59,002 bases of DNA from positions 1 through 59,002 of the forward strand of contig JAPLPQ010000068.1 of the NCBI GenBank assembly GCA_026400105.1, written 5' to 3'. Origin of the DNA: Burkholderiales bacterium. Its GTDB lineage: Bacteria > Pseudomonadota > Gammaproteobacteria > Burkholderiales > Burkholderiaceae_C. The notes under the pieces were generated by a model, which searched no databases, was not told the DNA's origin, and saw nothing but the letters and a program-made list of their open reading frames with translations. Shown here in pieces: positions 45,892-55,254 of the stretch (within the stretch, counting starts at the first letter, position 1; the number at the start of each line of letters is the position of its first letter). The position numbers were made by a program, and so were the translations under genes.

Positions 45892-47624
45892 AGATCATCA
45901 ACCGCGAAGTGCCACCGCGCGCCGCCTGGGCGCTCGAACAGGAAGGCGTGCATCCGCTGCTGGCCCGCCTGTTCGCGGCCCGCGGCGTACAGGACATCGG
46001 CGAACTCGACGACGGCTTGAACCTGCTGCAGCCACCCGAGCAGATGCTGGGCGCGCGCGCAGCGGCGCAGCTGCTGGCCGACGCGATGGCAGCCGGCCAG
46101 CGGGTCTGCATCGTCGCCGACTACGACTGCGATGGCGCCACCGCCTGCGCCACCGCGCTGCGCGGCCTGAGCCTGCTCGGCGCCCCGCTGGGCTGGAATG
46201 CGGTCGACTACCTGGTGCCCGACCGGGTCGCCGACGGCTACGGCCTGACGCCCTCGATCGCGGCGCGGGTCAAGGCGCGCGGCGCCGATGTGCTGGTCAC
46301 GGTCGACAACGGCATCGCCAGCGTCGACGGCGTGGCGCACGCGCGGGCACTCGGGCTGCAGGTGCTGATCACCGACCACCACCTGCCGGCCGTGCTCGAC
46401 GGCCAGGTGCAGCTGCCGCAGGACTGCGTGATCGTCAACCCGAGCCAGCCCGGCTGCGGCTTCATCAGCAAATCAATCGCCGGCGTCGGCGTCATGTTCT
46501 ACGTGCTGCTGGCCTTGCGCGCCGAACTGCGCGCGCGCGGCGCCTTCGACCTGAAGACCCAGCCGCGCATCGACAGCCTGCTGCCGCTGGTCGCGCTCGG
46601 CACGGTCGCCGACGTGGTCAAGCTCGATGCGCACAACCGGCGCCTGGTGGCCCAGGGCCTGAAACGCATCCGCGCCGGCGCGCTGCCAGCCGGACTGTCG
46701 GCGCTGTTCCAGGTCGCCAACCGGCGCACCACAACGGCCAACAGCCTGGACCTGGGTTATGCGATCGGCCCGCGCCTGAACGCGGCCGGCCGGCTGGCCG
46801 ACATGACGCTGGGCATTGCCTGCCTGACCACCGACGACCCGGCGCGCGCCGCCGAGCTGGCGCAACAGCTCGACGCGATCAACCGCGAGCGCAAGGCGCT
46901 CGAGGGCGAGATGCGCGAGCAGGCGCTGCAGCTGGCCGAGGCGCTGTGGGACGAGTCCGAGCAGCCGCCGCCTGCGCTCTGCCTCTACGACCCCGACTTC
47001 CACGAGGGCGTGGTCGGCATCGTCGCCGCCCGGCTCAAGGACAAACTGCACCGGCCGACCTTCGTCTTCGCTTCCAGCCAGGCCTCGGGCAAGGAGCATG
47101 AGCTCAAGGGCTCGGGCCGCTCGATCCCGGGCTTTCACCTGCGCGACGCGCTCGACCTGATCGCCAAGCGCCATCCGGGCTTGCTGCTGCGTTTCGGCGG
47201 GCATTCGGCCGCGGCCGGCTGCACCATCGCCGAGGAGGATTTCGACCGCTTCGACCAGGAGCTGCAGCGCATCGCGGCCGAATGGCTGGACCTGCCCACG
47301 CTGCAGCGCCAGCTCGAGGCCGACGGCCCGCTCGACCCGCAATACCGCCGGGTCGAGATGATCGACCTCCTGCAGCAGGAGGTCTGGGGCCAGGGCTTCG
47401 CGCCGCCGCTGTTCTGCGAGGAGGTCGATGTCGTCTCGCAGCGCCTGGTCGGCGGCAAGCACCTGCAGCTCAAGCTGCGCCATGCCGGCGAGCCGGTCGA
47501 CGGCATCTGGTTCGGCCATGCCGATCCGCTGCCGGCGCGGGTGCGCCTGGCCTACCGGCTCGACGCCGACGAGTGGCAGGGCCAGCGCCGGCTGCGCTTC
47601 ATGGTCGAGGGCGCGGAACTGTGA
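45888..47624 (+). CDS. recJ: Single-stranded-DNA-specific exonuclease RecJ
   Basis: 5'-3' exonuclease in recombination and mismatch repair. It has 578 residues. DHH-family motifs are DYDCDGATAC (D78, D80, D82; the fourth position is Cys where Ala or Val is usual), TVDNGIAS (D140), and ITDHHLP (D163-H164-H165). The DHHA1 nucleic acid domain has GSGRSIPGFHLRDAL and RFGGHSAAAGC. The C-terminal OB-like domain is complete. The ATG overlaps the previous stop; a pseudouridine synthase follows at once. Confidence 0.95.
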   Translation: MKIINREVPPRAAWALEQEGVHPLLARLFAARGVQDIGELDDGLNLLQPPEQMLGARAAAQLLADAMAAGQRVCIVADYDCDGATACATALRGLSLLGAPLGWNAVDYLVPDRVADGYGLTPSIAARVKARGADVLVTVDNGIASVDGVAHARALGLQVLITDHHLPAVLDGQVQLPQDCVIVNPSQPGCGFISKSIAGVGVMFYVLLALRAELRARGAFDLKTQPRIDSLLPLVALGTVADVVKLDAHNRRLVAQGLKRIRAGALPAGLSALFQVANRRTTTANSLDLGYAIGPRLNAAGRLADMTLGIACLTTDDPARAAELAQQLDAINRERKALEGEMREQALQLAEALWDESEQPPPALCLYDPDFHEGVVGIVAARLKDKLHRPTFVFASSQASGKEHELKGSGRSIPGFHLRDALDLIAKRHPGLLLRFGGHSAAAGCTIAEEDFDRFDQELQRIAAEWLDLPTLQRQLEADGPLDPQYRRVEMIDLLQQEVWGQGFAPPLFCEEVDVVSQRLVGGKHLQLKLRHAGEPVDGIWFGHADPLPARVRLAYRLDADEWQGQRRLRFMVEGAEL

Positions 47625-47638
47625 GCCTGGCCGCAGCC

Positions 47639-48373
47639 ATGCAGAGCGCAGCCCCTGCACTGGGTGCAGTCCCGATAGCGCCTAAGCCACGACCGCCGCG
47701 ACCCATCGCGGTGCCCGAAGGCCTGAGCGTGCTGCATGCGGACTCAGCGCTGCTGGTGCTCGACAAGCCGGCCGGCCTGCTCTCGGTGCCCGGGCGCGGC
47801 CCTGAAAACGCCGACTGCCTGAGCGCGCGCACGCAGGCCCGGTTTGCCGACGCGCTGATCGTGCACCGGCTCGACATGGGCACCTCGGGCCTGATCGTGA
47901 TGGCGCGCGGCGCGCCAGCCCAGTCCGCGCTCAGCAGCGCCTTCGCCAAGCGCTGGGTCCACAAGCGCTACCAGGCCCTGGTCGCGGGCCGGCCCGACGG
48001 CTCGCAGGCCGACGCGCAGGGCTGGAGCGATATCCAGCTGCCGCTGATCACCGACTGGCCGAACCGCCCGAAGAGCAAGGTCTGCCTTGAGACCGGCAAG
48101 CCCAGCCACACGCGCTGGCGCCTGCTGTCGAGTGCCGAAGGGGCTGACGGCCAGCTGGTCAGCCGGCTCGAGCTCGAACCCATTACCGGCCGCTCGCACC
48201 AGCTGCGACTGCATCTGCAGGCAATCGGGCATCCGATCCTGGGCGACGAGCTCTACGCCGACGACGCGACACTGGACGCCGCGCCGCGCCTGCTGCTGCA
48301 CGCCTGCGCGATCGAGCTGCCGCATCCGGTCACGGGCGAGCGGCTGGGCTTCGAGAGTGCGGCGCCGTTCTAG
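47639..48373 (+). CDS. rluA: Pseudouridine synthase RluA (23S rRNA/tRNA)
   Basis: Makes pseudouridine at 23S rRNA position 746 and tRNA position 32 in the E. coli case. It has 244 residues from ATG 47639; a GTG at 47621 overlapping the recJ stop (GTGA) would add six residues and is an equally plausible coupled start. The active aspartate lies in VHRLDMGTSG. The DWPNRPKSKVCLETGKPS segment is specific for RluA, and ITGRSHQLRLH is the second conserved motif. The stop shares a CTAG with the convergent EamA gene. Confidence 0.9.
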   Translation: MQSAAPALGAVPIAPKPRPPRPIAVPEGLSVLHADSALLVLDKPAGLLSVPGRGPENADCLSARTQARFADALIVHRLDMGTSGLIVMARGAPAQSALSSAFAKRWVHKRYQALVAGRPDGSQADAQGWSDIQLPLITDWPNRPKSKVCLETGKPSHTRWRLLSSAEGADGQLVSRLELEPITGRSHQLRLHLQAIGHPILGDELYADDATLDAAPRLLLHACAIELPHPVTGERLGFESAAPF

Positions 48374-49296
48374 CGCAGGCAGATCAGCACCAGCCCGGCC
48401 ACCATCATCGCCATGCCGGTCTTTTCCTGCCAGCGGATCTGCTCGCTGAAGACGCGGCGCGAGATCACATAGCTGAACACCACCTCGACCATGCCCAGCG
48501 TGCGCACATTGCCCACGCTCTGCAAGGCATAGCCGGTGAACCAGGCGATCGAGGCGGCCGCGCCCATGGCACCCGTGAGCAAGGAGACGCGCCAGGCGCG
48601 CCAGAGCGGCGCGAGTCCCTGCGGCGTGCAGCGCGAGACCCAGGCCCCCATGGCCACCGATTGCAGTCCCTGCGCCAGCAGCACGCCCCAGGCGCTCGAT
48701 ACCCAGGGCGAATCGGCATTCAGCGCCAGCGCCCCACCCCGGAAACACACGGTCGCGAGCGCGAAACCGGCCCCGGCGGCCAGGCCGTAGAGCGCCGGGC
48801 GGCTCAGCCAGGCCGACAGCGAGCGCCACTGGCCGCGGGCCGGCAGCGACAGCACGACCACGCCGAGCGTGGCCAGCACCATCGCGAGCAAGCCCAGCGC
48901 CGTCGGCAGCTCATGCAGAAACACCAGCGCGAACAGCGCGACCTGCAGCACCTCGGTCTTGGCCAGCGTCACCGCGACCGCGAAATTGCGCTCCTTCATC
49001 GCCAGCAGCAGCGCCGCCGTGGCACCGATCTGGAACGCCGCGCCAAAGCCGATCCAGGCGACATAGGCCCAGCTGAAAGCGGGCAGCAGCCGCGCCGGCG
49101 CAAAGAACAGATAGAGAGCGGCCAGATAGACCAGCGCGAACGGCAGGCCATAGAGAAAGCGCACCAGCGTCGCCGGCCAGATGCCGAGCTCGGTGGTCAG
49201 CGAGCGCTGGGCCGTGTTGCGAAAGGTCTGCGCGAGGGCCGCGAACAGCACCACGGGAACCCAGAGCCAGTCGGGTTGATTCAGGAGTAAGGACAT
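48370..49296 (-). CDS. EamA/DMT-family transporter
   Basis: 308 residues with about ten transmembrane segments, made of two EamA repeats (residues ~1-140 and ~155-300). Family features include TLVRFLYGLPFALVYL in repeat one and GMVEVVFSYVISRRVFSEQIRWQEKTGMAMMVAGL at the end. Members export or import amino acids or other metabolites; the substrate cannot be assigned. The ATG at 49296 was chosen over a TTG at 49326 because the membrane sequence starts there. Its TAG stop overlaps the rluA TAG on the other strand. Confidence 0.88.
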   Translation of the reverse strand: MSLLLNQPDWLWVPVVLFAALAQTFRNTAQRSLTTELGIWPATLVRFLYGLPFALVYLAALYLFFAPARLLPAFSWAYVAWIGFGAAFQIGATAALLLAMKERNFAVAVTLAKTEVLQVALFALVFLHELPTALGLLAMVLATLGVVVLSLPARGQWRSLSAWLSRPALYGLAAGAGFALATVCFRGGALALNADSPWVSSAWGVLLAQGLQSVAMGAWVSRCTPQGLAPLWRAWRVSLLTGAMGAAASIAWFTGYALQSVGNVRTLGMVEVVFSYVISRRVFSEQIRWQEKTGMAMMVAGLVLICLR

Positions 49297-49356
49297 CGGG
49301 GGAGCTCGGCAATAGGAGCCCTTCAATGTAACCGACGCCTCCCACCGCGACCCGCA

Positions 49357-49394
49357 ACAAAAAGCCCGGCCCGCTGGCTGGCAGCGGCCGGGCT
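49357..49394 (-). terminator. CoA-transferase operon terminator
   Basis: On the minus strand AGCCCGGCC...GGCCGGGCT is followed by TTTTTGTTG. It lies 38 bp after the subunit B stop. Confidence 0.8.
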
Positions 49395-49414
49395 CGGATC
49401 GGGCCAGATAGCCG

Positions 49415-49433
49415 GATCAGATCGGATCTGATC
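49415..49433. repeat. Palindrome at the end of the CoA-transferase B gene
   Basis: GATCAGATC-G-GATCTGATC, a 9-bp perfect inverted repeat centred on one base and overlapping the stop codon at 49432-49434. It could aid 3'-end stability; no regulator is implied. Confidence 0.5.
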
Positions 49434-50070
49434 AGAGCAGCGGCACGCCGGTCTTGCTCTGGATTTCCTCGCGCGTCACGCCGTCGGCCAGCTCGACCAG
49501 CTTCAAACCCTCGGGCGTGACATCCATCACGCCGAGGTCGGTGATGATGCGGTCGACCACGCCCTTGCCGGTCAGCGGCAGCGTGCACTCGGGCAGGATC
49601 TTGAGATCGGTACTGCCATCCTTCTTGCGCGCCACATGCTCCATCAGCACGATCACGCGCTTGACGCCGGCGACCAGGTCCATCGCGCCGCCCATGCCCT
49701 TGACCATCTTGCCCGGGATCATCCAGTTGGCCAGATCGCCCGATCCGGTCACCTGCATCGCGCCCAGGATCGACAGGTTGATCTTGCCGCCGCGGATCAT
49801 GGCGAAGCTCTGGTCGCTGCCGAAGATCGCCGAGCCCTTGAGCGTCGTGACGGTCTGCTTGCCGGCGTTGATCAGGTCGGCATCGACCTCGTCGTCGTAG
49901 GGGAAGGGGCCGATGCCGAGCATGCCGTTCTCGCTCTGCAGCCAGACCTCGACATGGTCGGGCACATGGTTGGCCACCAGCGTCGGGATACCGATGCCGA
50001 GGTTGACATAGAAGCCGTCCTGCAGCTCCTGGGCCGCACGCGCGGCCATCTGGTCTTGGGTCCAGGCCAT
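49432..50070 (-). CDS. 3-oxoacid CoA-transferase subunit B
   Basis: 212 residues. Together with subunit A it moves CoA between succinyl-CoA (or acetyl-CoA) and acetoacetate or another 3-oxoacid. The catalytic glutamate is E47 in [12 protein letters not shown]. Other signatures are [39 protein letters not shown] and the late [19 protein letters not shown]. It starts 54 bp after subunit A and is followed by a terminator. Whether it serves ketone-body use, PHB breakdown or 3-oxoadipate is not settled by sequence alone. Confidence 0.93.
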   Translation of the reverse strand: MAWTQDQMAARAAQELQDGFYVNLGIGIPTLVANHVPDHVEVWLQSENGMLGIGPFPYDDEVDADLINAGKQTVTTLKGSAIFGSDQSFAMIRGGKINLSILGAMQVTGSGDLANWMIPGKMVKGMGGAMDLVAGVKRVIVLMEHVARKKDGSTDLKILPECTLPLTGKGVVDRIITDLGVMDVTPEGLKLVELADGVTREEIQSKTGVPLL

Positions 50071-50124
50071 TTCAAATTCCTTTAAACGGTTGGGGACAGA
50101 GCTGAAGGTCTTTCCCCAAGGTAA

Positions 50125-50826
50125 TCACTTGCGGTCGCGGGTGGTGCGCTTCTCGATGCGCTTTTCCGGGGTCGGGTTGTGCACGATACGGTGCACGTAG
50201 ATGCCAGGCAGGTGCACGTCATCGGGCGCGATCTCGCCGGTGGCGACGATGCGTTCGACCTCGACGATGCAGATCTTGCCGGCGGTCGCGGCGGCCGGGT
50301 TGAAGTTGCGCGCGGTCAGGTTGAAGCGCAGGTTGCCCGACATGTCGGCCACGTCGGCCTTGATCAGCGCGACTTCGGGGAACAGCGCATGCTCCATGAC
50401 ATAGGTTTCGCCGCCGAACTCGCGCAGCTCCTTGCCCTCGGCCACCAGGGTGCCGACGCCGGTCTTGGTGAAGAAGGCCGGAATGCCGGCGCCGCCGGCA
50501 CGCAGCTTTTCGGCCAGCGTGCCCTGGGGCGTGAATTCCAGCTCGAGCTCGCCAGCCAGGTACTGGCGCTCGAACTCCTTGTTCTCGCCGACATAGGACG
50601 AGATCATCTTCTTGATCTGGCGCGTCTCGAGCAGCTTGCCGAGGCCGAAGCCGTCGACGCCGGCGTTGTTGGAAATGGCGGTCAGGTCCTTGACGCCACT
50701 GTCGCGCAGCGCGTCGATCAGCGCCTCGGGAATGCCGCACAGGCCGAAGCCACCAACGGCGATCAGCTGACCATCGGCCACCACGCCCTCGAGGGCGGCG
50801 GCCGCGCTCGGATAAACCTTGTTCAT
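50125..50826 (-). CDS. 3-oxoacid CoA-transferase subunit A
   Basis: 233 residues with the CoA-binding glycine loop [17 protein letters not shown] and [16 protein letters not shown] near the N-terminus, followed by [25 protein letters not shown] and the final [19 protein letters not shown]. The ATG at 50826 has AGGAG nine bases upstream; longer in-frame starts would run into the operator region. First gene of the CoA-transferase operon. A perfect inverted repeat 41 bp upstream separates it from a LuxR-type regulator, probably its controller. Confidence 0.93.
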   Translation of the reverse strand: MNKVYPSAAAALEGVVADGQLIAVGGFGLCGIPEALIDALRDSGVKDLTAISNNAGVDGFGLGKLLETRQIKKMISSYVGENKEFERQYLAGELELEFTPQGTLAEKLRAGGAGIPAFFTKTGVGTLVAEGKELREFGGETYVMEHALFPEVALIKADVADMSGNLRFNLTARNFNPAAATAGKICIVEVERIVATGEIAPDDVHLPGIYVHRIVHNPTPEKRIEKRTTRDRK

Positions 50827-50866
50827 GCTTGCACGCTCCTGTCCAATTGCTGTGGAAAGTCCTACG

Positions 50867-50892
50867 ATACTACGTATTGGCATACGTAGTAT
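50867..50892. promoter_or_regulatory. Perfect 11-bp inverted-repeat operator candidate
   Basis: ATACTACGTAT, four-base spacer TGGC, and the exact complement. It lies midway between the divergent starts of CoA-transferase A (41 bp) and the PAS-LuxR regulator (44 bp). Chance occurrence of such a perfect AT-rich dyad in GC-rich DNA is very low; it is the likely binding site of the LuxR-type protein. Confidence 0.75.
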
Positions 50893-50935
50893 TGCCTAAA
50901 GACCAACCCCAACACGCAAGCCTCGTGCCGACCTC

Positions 50936-51505
50936 ATGCCTATTGCCGCCACCGCCACCGACTACCAGCTCGCCTTCGAGCTCGCCCCGATCGGTCTCGT
51001 GCTGTCGCGCCACCGCATCATGCTCGACTGCAATGCGGCGGTCTGCGAGATGTTCGGTGCCAGCCGCGAGCAGCTGGTCGGTCAGTCCTTCCGCCTGCTC
51101 TACCCGAGCGCGGACGAGTACGAGCGCATCGGCGAACGGCTGGTGCCGATCCTGAACGCCAAGGGGCATTACGCCGACGACCGCCTGATGAAGCGGGTCG
51201 ACGGGCGCTTCAAGGACCAGCTGTTCTGGTGCCATGTGACCGGCCGCGCGCTCGAGCGCGAGGACCCGCATGCGGCCGGCATCTGGAGCTTCGAGGACCT
51301 GAGCGCGCGTCGGCCGTTCAAGGCCGATTTGACCGCGCGCGAGCGCGAGGTCGCGGCCCTGGTGCTCGAGGGCCTGACCGCCAAGGAAATCGGCAAGGTG
51401 CTCGGCATCAGCCCGCGCACGGTCGAGATCTACCGCGCCCGGCTGCTGCGCAAATACCAGGCCGGCAGCTCGGTCGAGCTGGTGCAGAAGCTGGCGGGTA
51501 TCTGA
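50936..51505 (+). CDS. PAS-LuxR transcriptional regulator
   Basis: 189 residues. A PAS sensory domain (residues ~8-120, with LAPIGLVLSRHRIMLDCNAAVCEMFG and QLVGQSFRLLYP) is followed by a LuxR/FixJ helix-turn-helix (residues ~128-186: LTAREREVAALVLEGLTAKEIGKVLGISPRTVEIYR). There is no receiver domain, so the PAS domain probably binds the signal itself. It diverges from the CoA-transferase operon across a perfect inverted repeat and is expected to regulate it in response to a fatty-acid or ketone-related signal; the ligand is unknown. Confidence 0.9.
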   Translation: MPIAATATDYQLAFELAPIGLVLSRHRIMLDCNAAVCEMFGASREQLVGQSFRLLYPSADEYERIGERLVPILNAKGHYADDRLMKRVDGRFKDQLFWCHVTGRALEREDPHAAGIWSFEDLSARRPFKADLTAREREVAALVLEGLTAKEIGKVLGISPRTVEIYRARLLRKYQAGSSVELVQKLAGI

Positions 51506-51517
51506 GCGCTCAGCGCT

Positions 51518-51964
51518 TCAACGCGCCCGCGCGTAGGCTGCAGGTGCCGCCGCAATGCCAGCGCCGGCCCATTGCAGCGTCGTGGCACTGGCACGATCGG
51601 ACACGTCACCCTTGACCCACTCGCGCGCCTTGGCCATGTCGGAGAACTTCATGGTGGCCGGACTGCTCAGGCTGAACAGGGCCAGCCGGTAGGCGCGTTC
51701 GCGCAAGGCGGCGGAACTCGACACGATGGCCTGGCGGAATTCCGCATTCGGCAGCGCCCAGTCCGCGCACCGTACCGGCACCGAAGCCACGAGCTCGATC
51801 TCGGGCAAGGCGGTGCAGTCGAGGAAATCGTCGATCAGGTAATGCACCGTGCCGAAGCGGCTGTCCTCGCGCAACTCGGCGTTCGACAACTGATACTGCT
51901 GCGCGCTGACCGCGCCGATATGCCAACGGACGATGCCGTGTTCCAACCAGACATGCTCGATCAT
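51518..51964 (-). CDS. Hypothetical protein, paralogue of the gene at 52017
   Basis: 148 residues with no signal peptide or membrane segment. The N-terminus MIEHVWLEHGIVRWHIGAVS continues with YQLSNAELREDSRFGTVHYLIDDF, which aligns without gaps to the neighbouring protein for 47 residues. After an alternating Ala/Val-rich middle comes FSDMAKAREWVKG, then an Ala-rich tail. The alpha/beta pattern recalls STAS/SpoIIAA-like small proteins, but this is a weak fold impression, not a family match. AAGGGAG stands before the ATG. It follows the paralogue by 52 bp on the same strand and converges on the LuxR gene. Confidence 0.72.
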   Translation of the reverse strand: MIEHVWLEHGIVRWHIGAVSAQQYQLSNAELREDSRFGTVHYLIDDFLDCTALPEIELVASVPVRCADWALPNAEFRQAIVSSSAALRERAYRLALFSLSSPATMKFSDMAKAREWVKGDVSDRASATTLQWAGAGIAAAPAAYARAR

Positions 51965-52016
51965 CTTTTCTCCCTTGCTTGAAACTGTTTCTTGTATTGA
52001 ACCGGCAACCGGGGCA

Positions 52017-52394
52017 TTAGCAGTCTTCGACCCAGCGCCGGGCCTTGTGCGGGCAATCGAACAGACGGGTCGTCCCGTTTTGCCAGACCGACGCAATGTC
52101 CAGACGCAACAGACAGCGCATCAAGCGCCGGCTCATTTCGGACGCCACCACGACCGCATGACGTCGCTGTCCATGCATGGCCGCGACCACAGCCACGCAG
52201 GCGACGATCCGTTCCAGCCAGATCGACAGATCCCGATCGACCCAACTGCCACGGAAATCATCGATCAACCAGGCGACAGAAGCGGCAAACGGGCTGCGGC
52301 GCAAGTTCTGCTCGGATGCATCGAACTGGCGGCGGCTCAGGATGCCCAGATGCAATCTGCTGACGCCTTTTTCCTCCCACTGAAGCACGATCAT
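52017..52394 (-). CDS. Hypothetical protein, paralogue of the gene at 51518
   Basis: 125 residues, soluble. MIVLQWEEKGVSRLHLGILS and FDASEQNLRRSPFAASVAWLIDDF match the neighbour in the first 47 positions, with about 19 identities by eye. The shared pattern is G-x2-R-x-H-x-G-x2-S-x2-Q-(Y/F), then L-R and L-I-D-D-F. It ends KARRWVEDC, parallel to AREWVKG in the partner. No known family was recognised. It is read from an AT-rich promoter region with two inverted repeats. No ribosome site is apparent before the ATG at 52394. Confidence 0.65.
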   Translation of the reverse strand: MIVLQWEEKGVSRLHLGILSRRQFDASEQNLRRSPFAASVAWLIDDFRGSWVDRDLSIWLERIVACVAVVAAMHGQRRHAVVVASEMSRRLMRCLLRLDIASVWQNGTTRLFDCPHKARRWVEDC

Positions 52395-52480
52395 GTTGTT
52401 ATGAGTTACGAGTTCTTGGCCTATCTTACCAAAAGATAATTATGACAACTCATAGTCAACATGCTTTTATTGTCATGGGA
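52395..52480 (-). promoter_or_regulatory. AT-rich control region with two inverted repeats
   Basis: Outer arms TTATGAGTT (52399-52407) and AACTCATAG (52447-52455) enclose an inner dyad TATCTT-accaa-AAGATA (52422-52438). Base composition is far more AT-rich than the flanks. It lies directly upstream of the 52394 start and is probably its promoter and operator. Confidence 0.55.
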
Positions 52481-52562
52481 TACAGGTGAATGGTTCGATG
52501 ACTCATTCGCTATCCAGCCAGGGAAATCCTGCATCAGGCTCGGCAACAGATCGGAACAGACC

Positions 52563-52597
52563 CAAAAAAGCCCCCGGGCCTGACGGCACCGGGGGCT
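52563..52597 (-). terminator. acnB operon terminator
   Basis: On the minus strand AGCCCCCGGTG...CCCGGGGGCT-type stem is followed by TTTTTTGGG, 29 bp after the acnB stop. Confidence 0.85.
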
Positions 52598-52625
52598 TGA
52601 CGCTTTCAGCTCAGCGGCCGAAGGC

Positions 52626-55217
52626 TCAGGCGGTCACGCCCTTGGCAGCTTCCGCGTATTCCTCGATCTGGTCGAAGTTCATGTAGCGGTAGACGCTGGC
52701 CTTGTCGTTGTCGATCACGCCCATCGCGGCCAGGTACTCTTCCTTGGTCGGCAGCTTGCCGAGCTTGGAGGCGATGGCCGCCAGTTCGGCCGAGCCCAGG
52801 AACACATTGGTGTTCTTGCCCAGACGGTTCGGGAAGTTGCGGGTCGAGGTCGAGATCACGGTCGCGCCTTCGCGCACCTGGGCCTGGTTACCCATGCACA
52901 GCGAGCAGCCCGGCATTTCGGTGCGGGCACCGGAGGCGCCGAACGCCGCGTAATGGCCTTCCTTGATCAGCTCGGTCTGGTCCATCTTGGTCGGCGGGGC
53001 GACCCACATCTTGACCGGAATGTCGCGCTGGCCGCCGAGCAGCTTGGCAGCGGCGCGGAAGTGACCGATGTTGGTCATGCAGGAACCGATGAAGGACTCG
53101 TCGATCTTGGTGCCGGCCACTTCGGACAGGAACTTGGCATCATCCGGGTCGTTCGGGCAGCAGACGATCGGCTCCGTGATGTCGGCCAGATCGATCTCGA
53201 TCACGGCGGCGTACTCGGCATCCTTGTCGGCTTCGAGCAGATTCGGGTTGGCCAGCCAGGCCTCGACCTTCTCGATGCGGCGCGCCAGCGTCTTGGCGTC
53301 GGCATAGCCGTCGGCGATCATGTTCTTCATCAGAACCACGTTCGACTTCAGGTACTCAGCCACCGGCTCCTTGTTGAGCTTGATGGTGCAACCCGCGGCG
53401 GAGCGCTCGGCCGAGGCGTCGGACAGCTCGAAAGCCTGCTCGACCTTCAGGTCCGGCAGACCTTCGATCTCGAGGATGCGACCCGAGAAGATGTTCTTCT
53501 TGCCGGCCTTGGCCACGGTCAGCATGCCAGCCTTGATGGCGTAGAGCGGGATCGCATGCACCAGGTCGCGCAGGGTCACGCCGGGCTGCATTTCGCCCTT
53601 GAAGCGCACCAGCACCGACTCGGGCATGTCCAGCGGCATCACGCCGGTGGCGGCGCCGAAGGCGACCAGGCCGGAGCCGGCCGGGAAGGAGATGCCGATC
53701 GGGAAGCGGGTGTGCGAGTCACCGCCGGTGCCGACGGTGTCGGGCAGCAGCAGGCGGTTGAGCCAGCTGTGGATCACGCCGTCGCCCGGACGCAGGGCCA
53801 CGCCGCCGCGGTTGCTGATGAAGGCCGGCAGCTCGCGGTGGGTCTTGACGTCGACCGGCTTCGGATAGGCCGCGGTGTGGCAGAAGGACTGCATCACGAG
53901 GTCGGCCGAGAAGCCCAGGCAGGCCAGGTCCTTCAGCTCGTCGCGCGTCATCGGGCCGGTGGTGTCTTGCGAACCCACGGTGGTCATCTTCGGCTCGCAG
54001 TAGGTACCGGGGCGCACGCCCTGGCCTTCCGGCAGGCCGACGGCGCGACCGACCATCTTCTGTGCCAGCGTGAAGCCGGCCTGGGTCTCGACCGGCGGCG
54101 TGGGCAGGCGGAACAGGGTGGAAGCCGGCAGGCCCAGGAACTCGCGCGCCTTGGCGGTCAGGCTGCGACCGATGATCAGGTTGATGCGGCCGCCAGCGCG
54201 GACTTCGTCAAACAGCACGTCGCTCTTGAGCGCGAACTCGGCCACGGTCTCGCCGTTCTTGACCAGCTTGCCCTCGTAGGGCAGCACATCGATCACGTCG
54301 CCCATTTCGAGCTTGGAGACATCGACTTCGATCGGCAGCGAGCCGGAGTCTTCCTGCGTGTTGAAGAAGATCGGGGCAATCTTGCCGCCCAGCGTGATGC
54401 CGCCGAAGCGCTTGTTCGGCACGAACGGGATGTCGGCGCCGGTGGCCCAGATCACGCTGTTGGTCGCCGATTTGCGCGAGGAGCCAGTGCCGACCACGTC
54501 GCCGACATAGGCCACGAGGTGACCCTTGGCCTTGAGGTCATCGATGAACTGCATCGGGCCGCGCTTGCCGTCGTCCTCGGGCTTGAAGGCCGCGTCGGGA
54601 CGGGTGTTCTTCAGCATCGCCAGGTAGTGCAGCGGGATGTCCGGGCGGCTCCAGGCATCGGGGGCCGGCGACAGGTCGTCGGTGTTGGTTTCGCCCGGCA
54701 CCTTGAACACGGTGACGGTGATCTTCTGCTCGACTTCGGGGCGGCTGGTGAACCACTCGGCCTCGGCCCAGGATTCGATGACTTCCTTGGCCTTGGCGTT
54801 GCCGGCCTTGGCCTTCTCTGCCACGTCGTTGAAGAAGTCGAACATCAGCAGCGTCTTCTTGAGCGCTTCGGCGGCCACGCCAGCCACTTCGGCGTCGTCG
54901 AGCAGCTCGATCAGCGGATGGACGTTGTAGCCACCGACCATGGTGCCGAGCAGCTCGGTGGCCTTGGCCTTGGAGATCAGGGCCACGGCGACGTCGCCAT
55001 GCGCCACGGCGGCCAGGAACGAGGCCTTGACCTTGGCGGCATCATCGACGCCCGGGGGCACGCGGTGGGTCAGCAGGTCCAGCAGGAAGGCGTCTTCGCC
55101 AGCGGGCGGGCTCTTGATCAGCTCGATCAGGTCGGCGACCTGCTTGGCGTCCAGCGGCAGCGGCGGGATACCCAGCGCGGCGCGCTCGGCGACATGTTGA
55201 CGGTAGGCTTGCAGCAT
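52626..55217 (-). CDS. acnB: Aconitate hydratase B
   Basis: Isomerises citrate to isocitrate in the TCA cycle; also an iron-responsive RNA binder in some bacteria. It has 863 residues, the usual AcnB length. The N-terminal HEAT-like domain (residues ~1-155) is followed by the swivel domain ([41 protein letters not shown]). The catalytic domains include [13 protein letters not shown] and the [4Fe-4S] cysteines in GSCMTNIGH and the CSLCMGNQ pair. Last gene of the mdh - citE-like - MliC-like - acnB set, followed by a terminator. Confidence 0.97.
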   Translation of the reverse strand: MLQAYRQHVAERAALGIPPLPLDAKQVADLIELIKSPPAGEDAFLLDLLTHRVPPGVDDAAKVKASFLAAVAHGDVAVALISKAKATELLGTMVGGYNVHPLIELLDDAEVAGVAAEALKKTLLMFDFFNDVAEKAKAGNAKAKEVIESWAEAEWFTSRPEVEQKITVTVFKVPGETNTDDLSPAPDAWSRPDIPLHYLAMLKNTRPDAAFKPEDDGKRGPMQFIDDLKAKGHLVAYVGDVVGTGSSRKSATNSVIWATGADIPFVPNKRFGGITLGGKIAPIFFNTQEDSGSLPIEVDVSKLEMGDVIDVLPYEGKLVKNGETVAEFALKSDVLFDEVRAGGRINLIIGRSLTAKAREFLGLPASTLFRLPTPPVETQAGFTLAQKMVGRAVGLPEGQGVRPGTYCEPKMTTVGSQDTTGPMTRDELKDLACLGFSADLVMQSFCHTAAYPKPVDVKTHRELPAFISNRGGVALRPGDGVIHSWLNRLLLPDTVGTGGDSHTRFPIGISFPAGSGLVAFGAATGVMPLDMPESVLVRFKGEMQPGVTLRDLVHAIPLYAIKAGMLTVAKAGKKNIFSGRILEIEGLPDLKVEQAFELSDASAERSAAGCTIKLNKEPVAEYLKSNVVLMKNMIADGYADAKTLARRIEKVEAWLANPNLLEADKDAEYAAVIEIDLADITEPIVCCPNDPDDAKFLSEVAGTKIDESFIGSCMTNIGHFRAAAKLLGGQRDIPVKMWVAPPTKMDQTELIKEGHYAAFGASGARTEMPGCSLCMGNQAQVREGATVISTSTRNFPNRLGKNTNVFLGSAELAAIASKLGKLPTKEEYLAAMGVIDNDKASVYRYMNFDQIEEYAEAAKGVTA

Positions 55218-55254
55218 CGTTATAGCTCCAGTTGAAGATTGTTGTAATTAAGGG

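Noticed and set aside
49415-49433. GATC-rich palindrome as a regulator site
   Set aside because: It lies at the 3' end of an operon over a stop codon, not in a promoter position.
52953-55235. 760-codon plus-strand frame opposite acnB
   Set aside because: Antisense shadow; acnB on the minus strand has all aconitase motifs.
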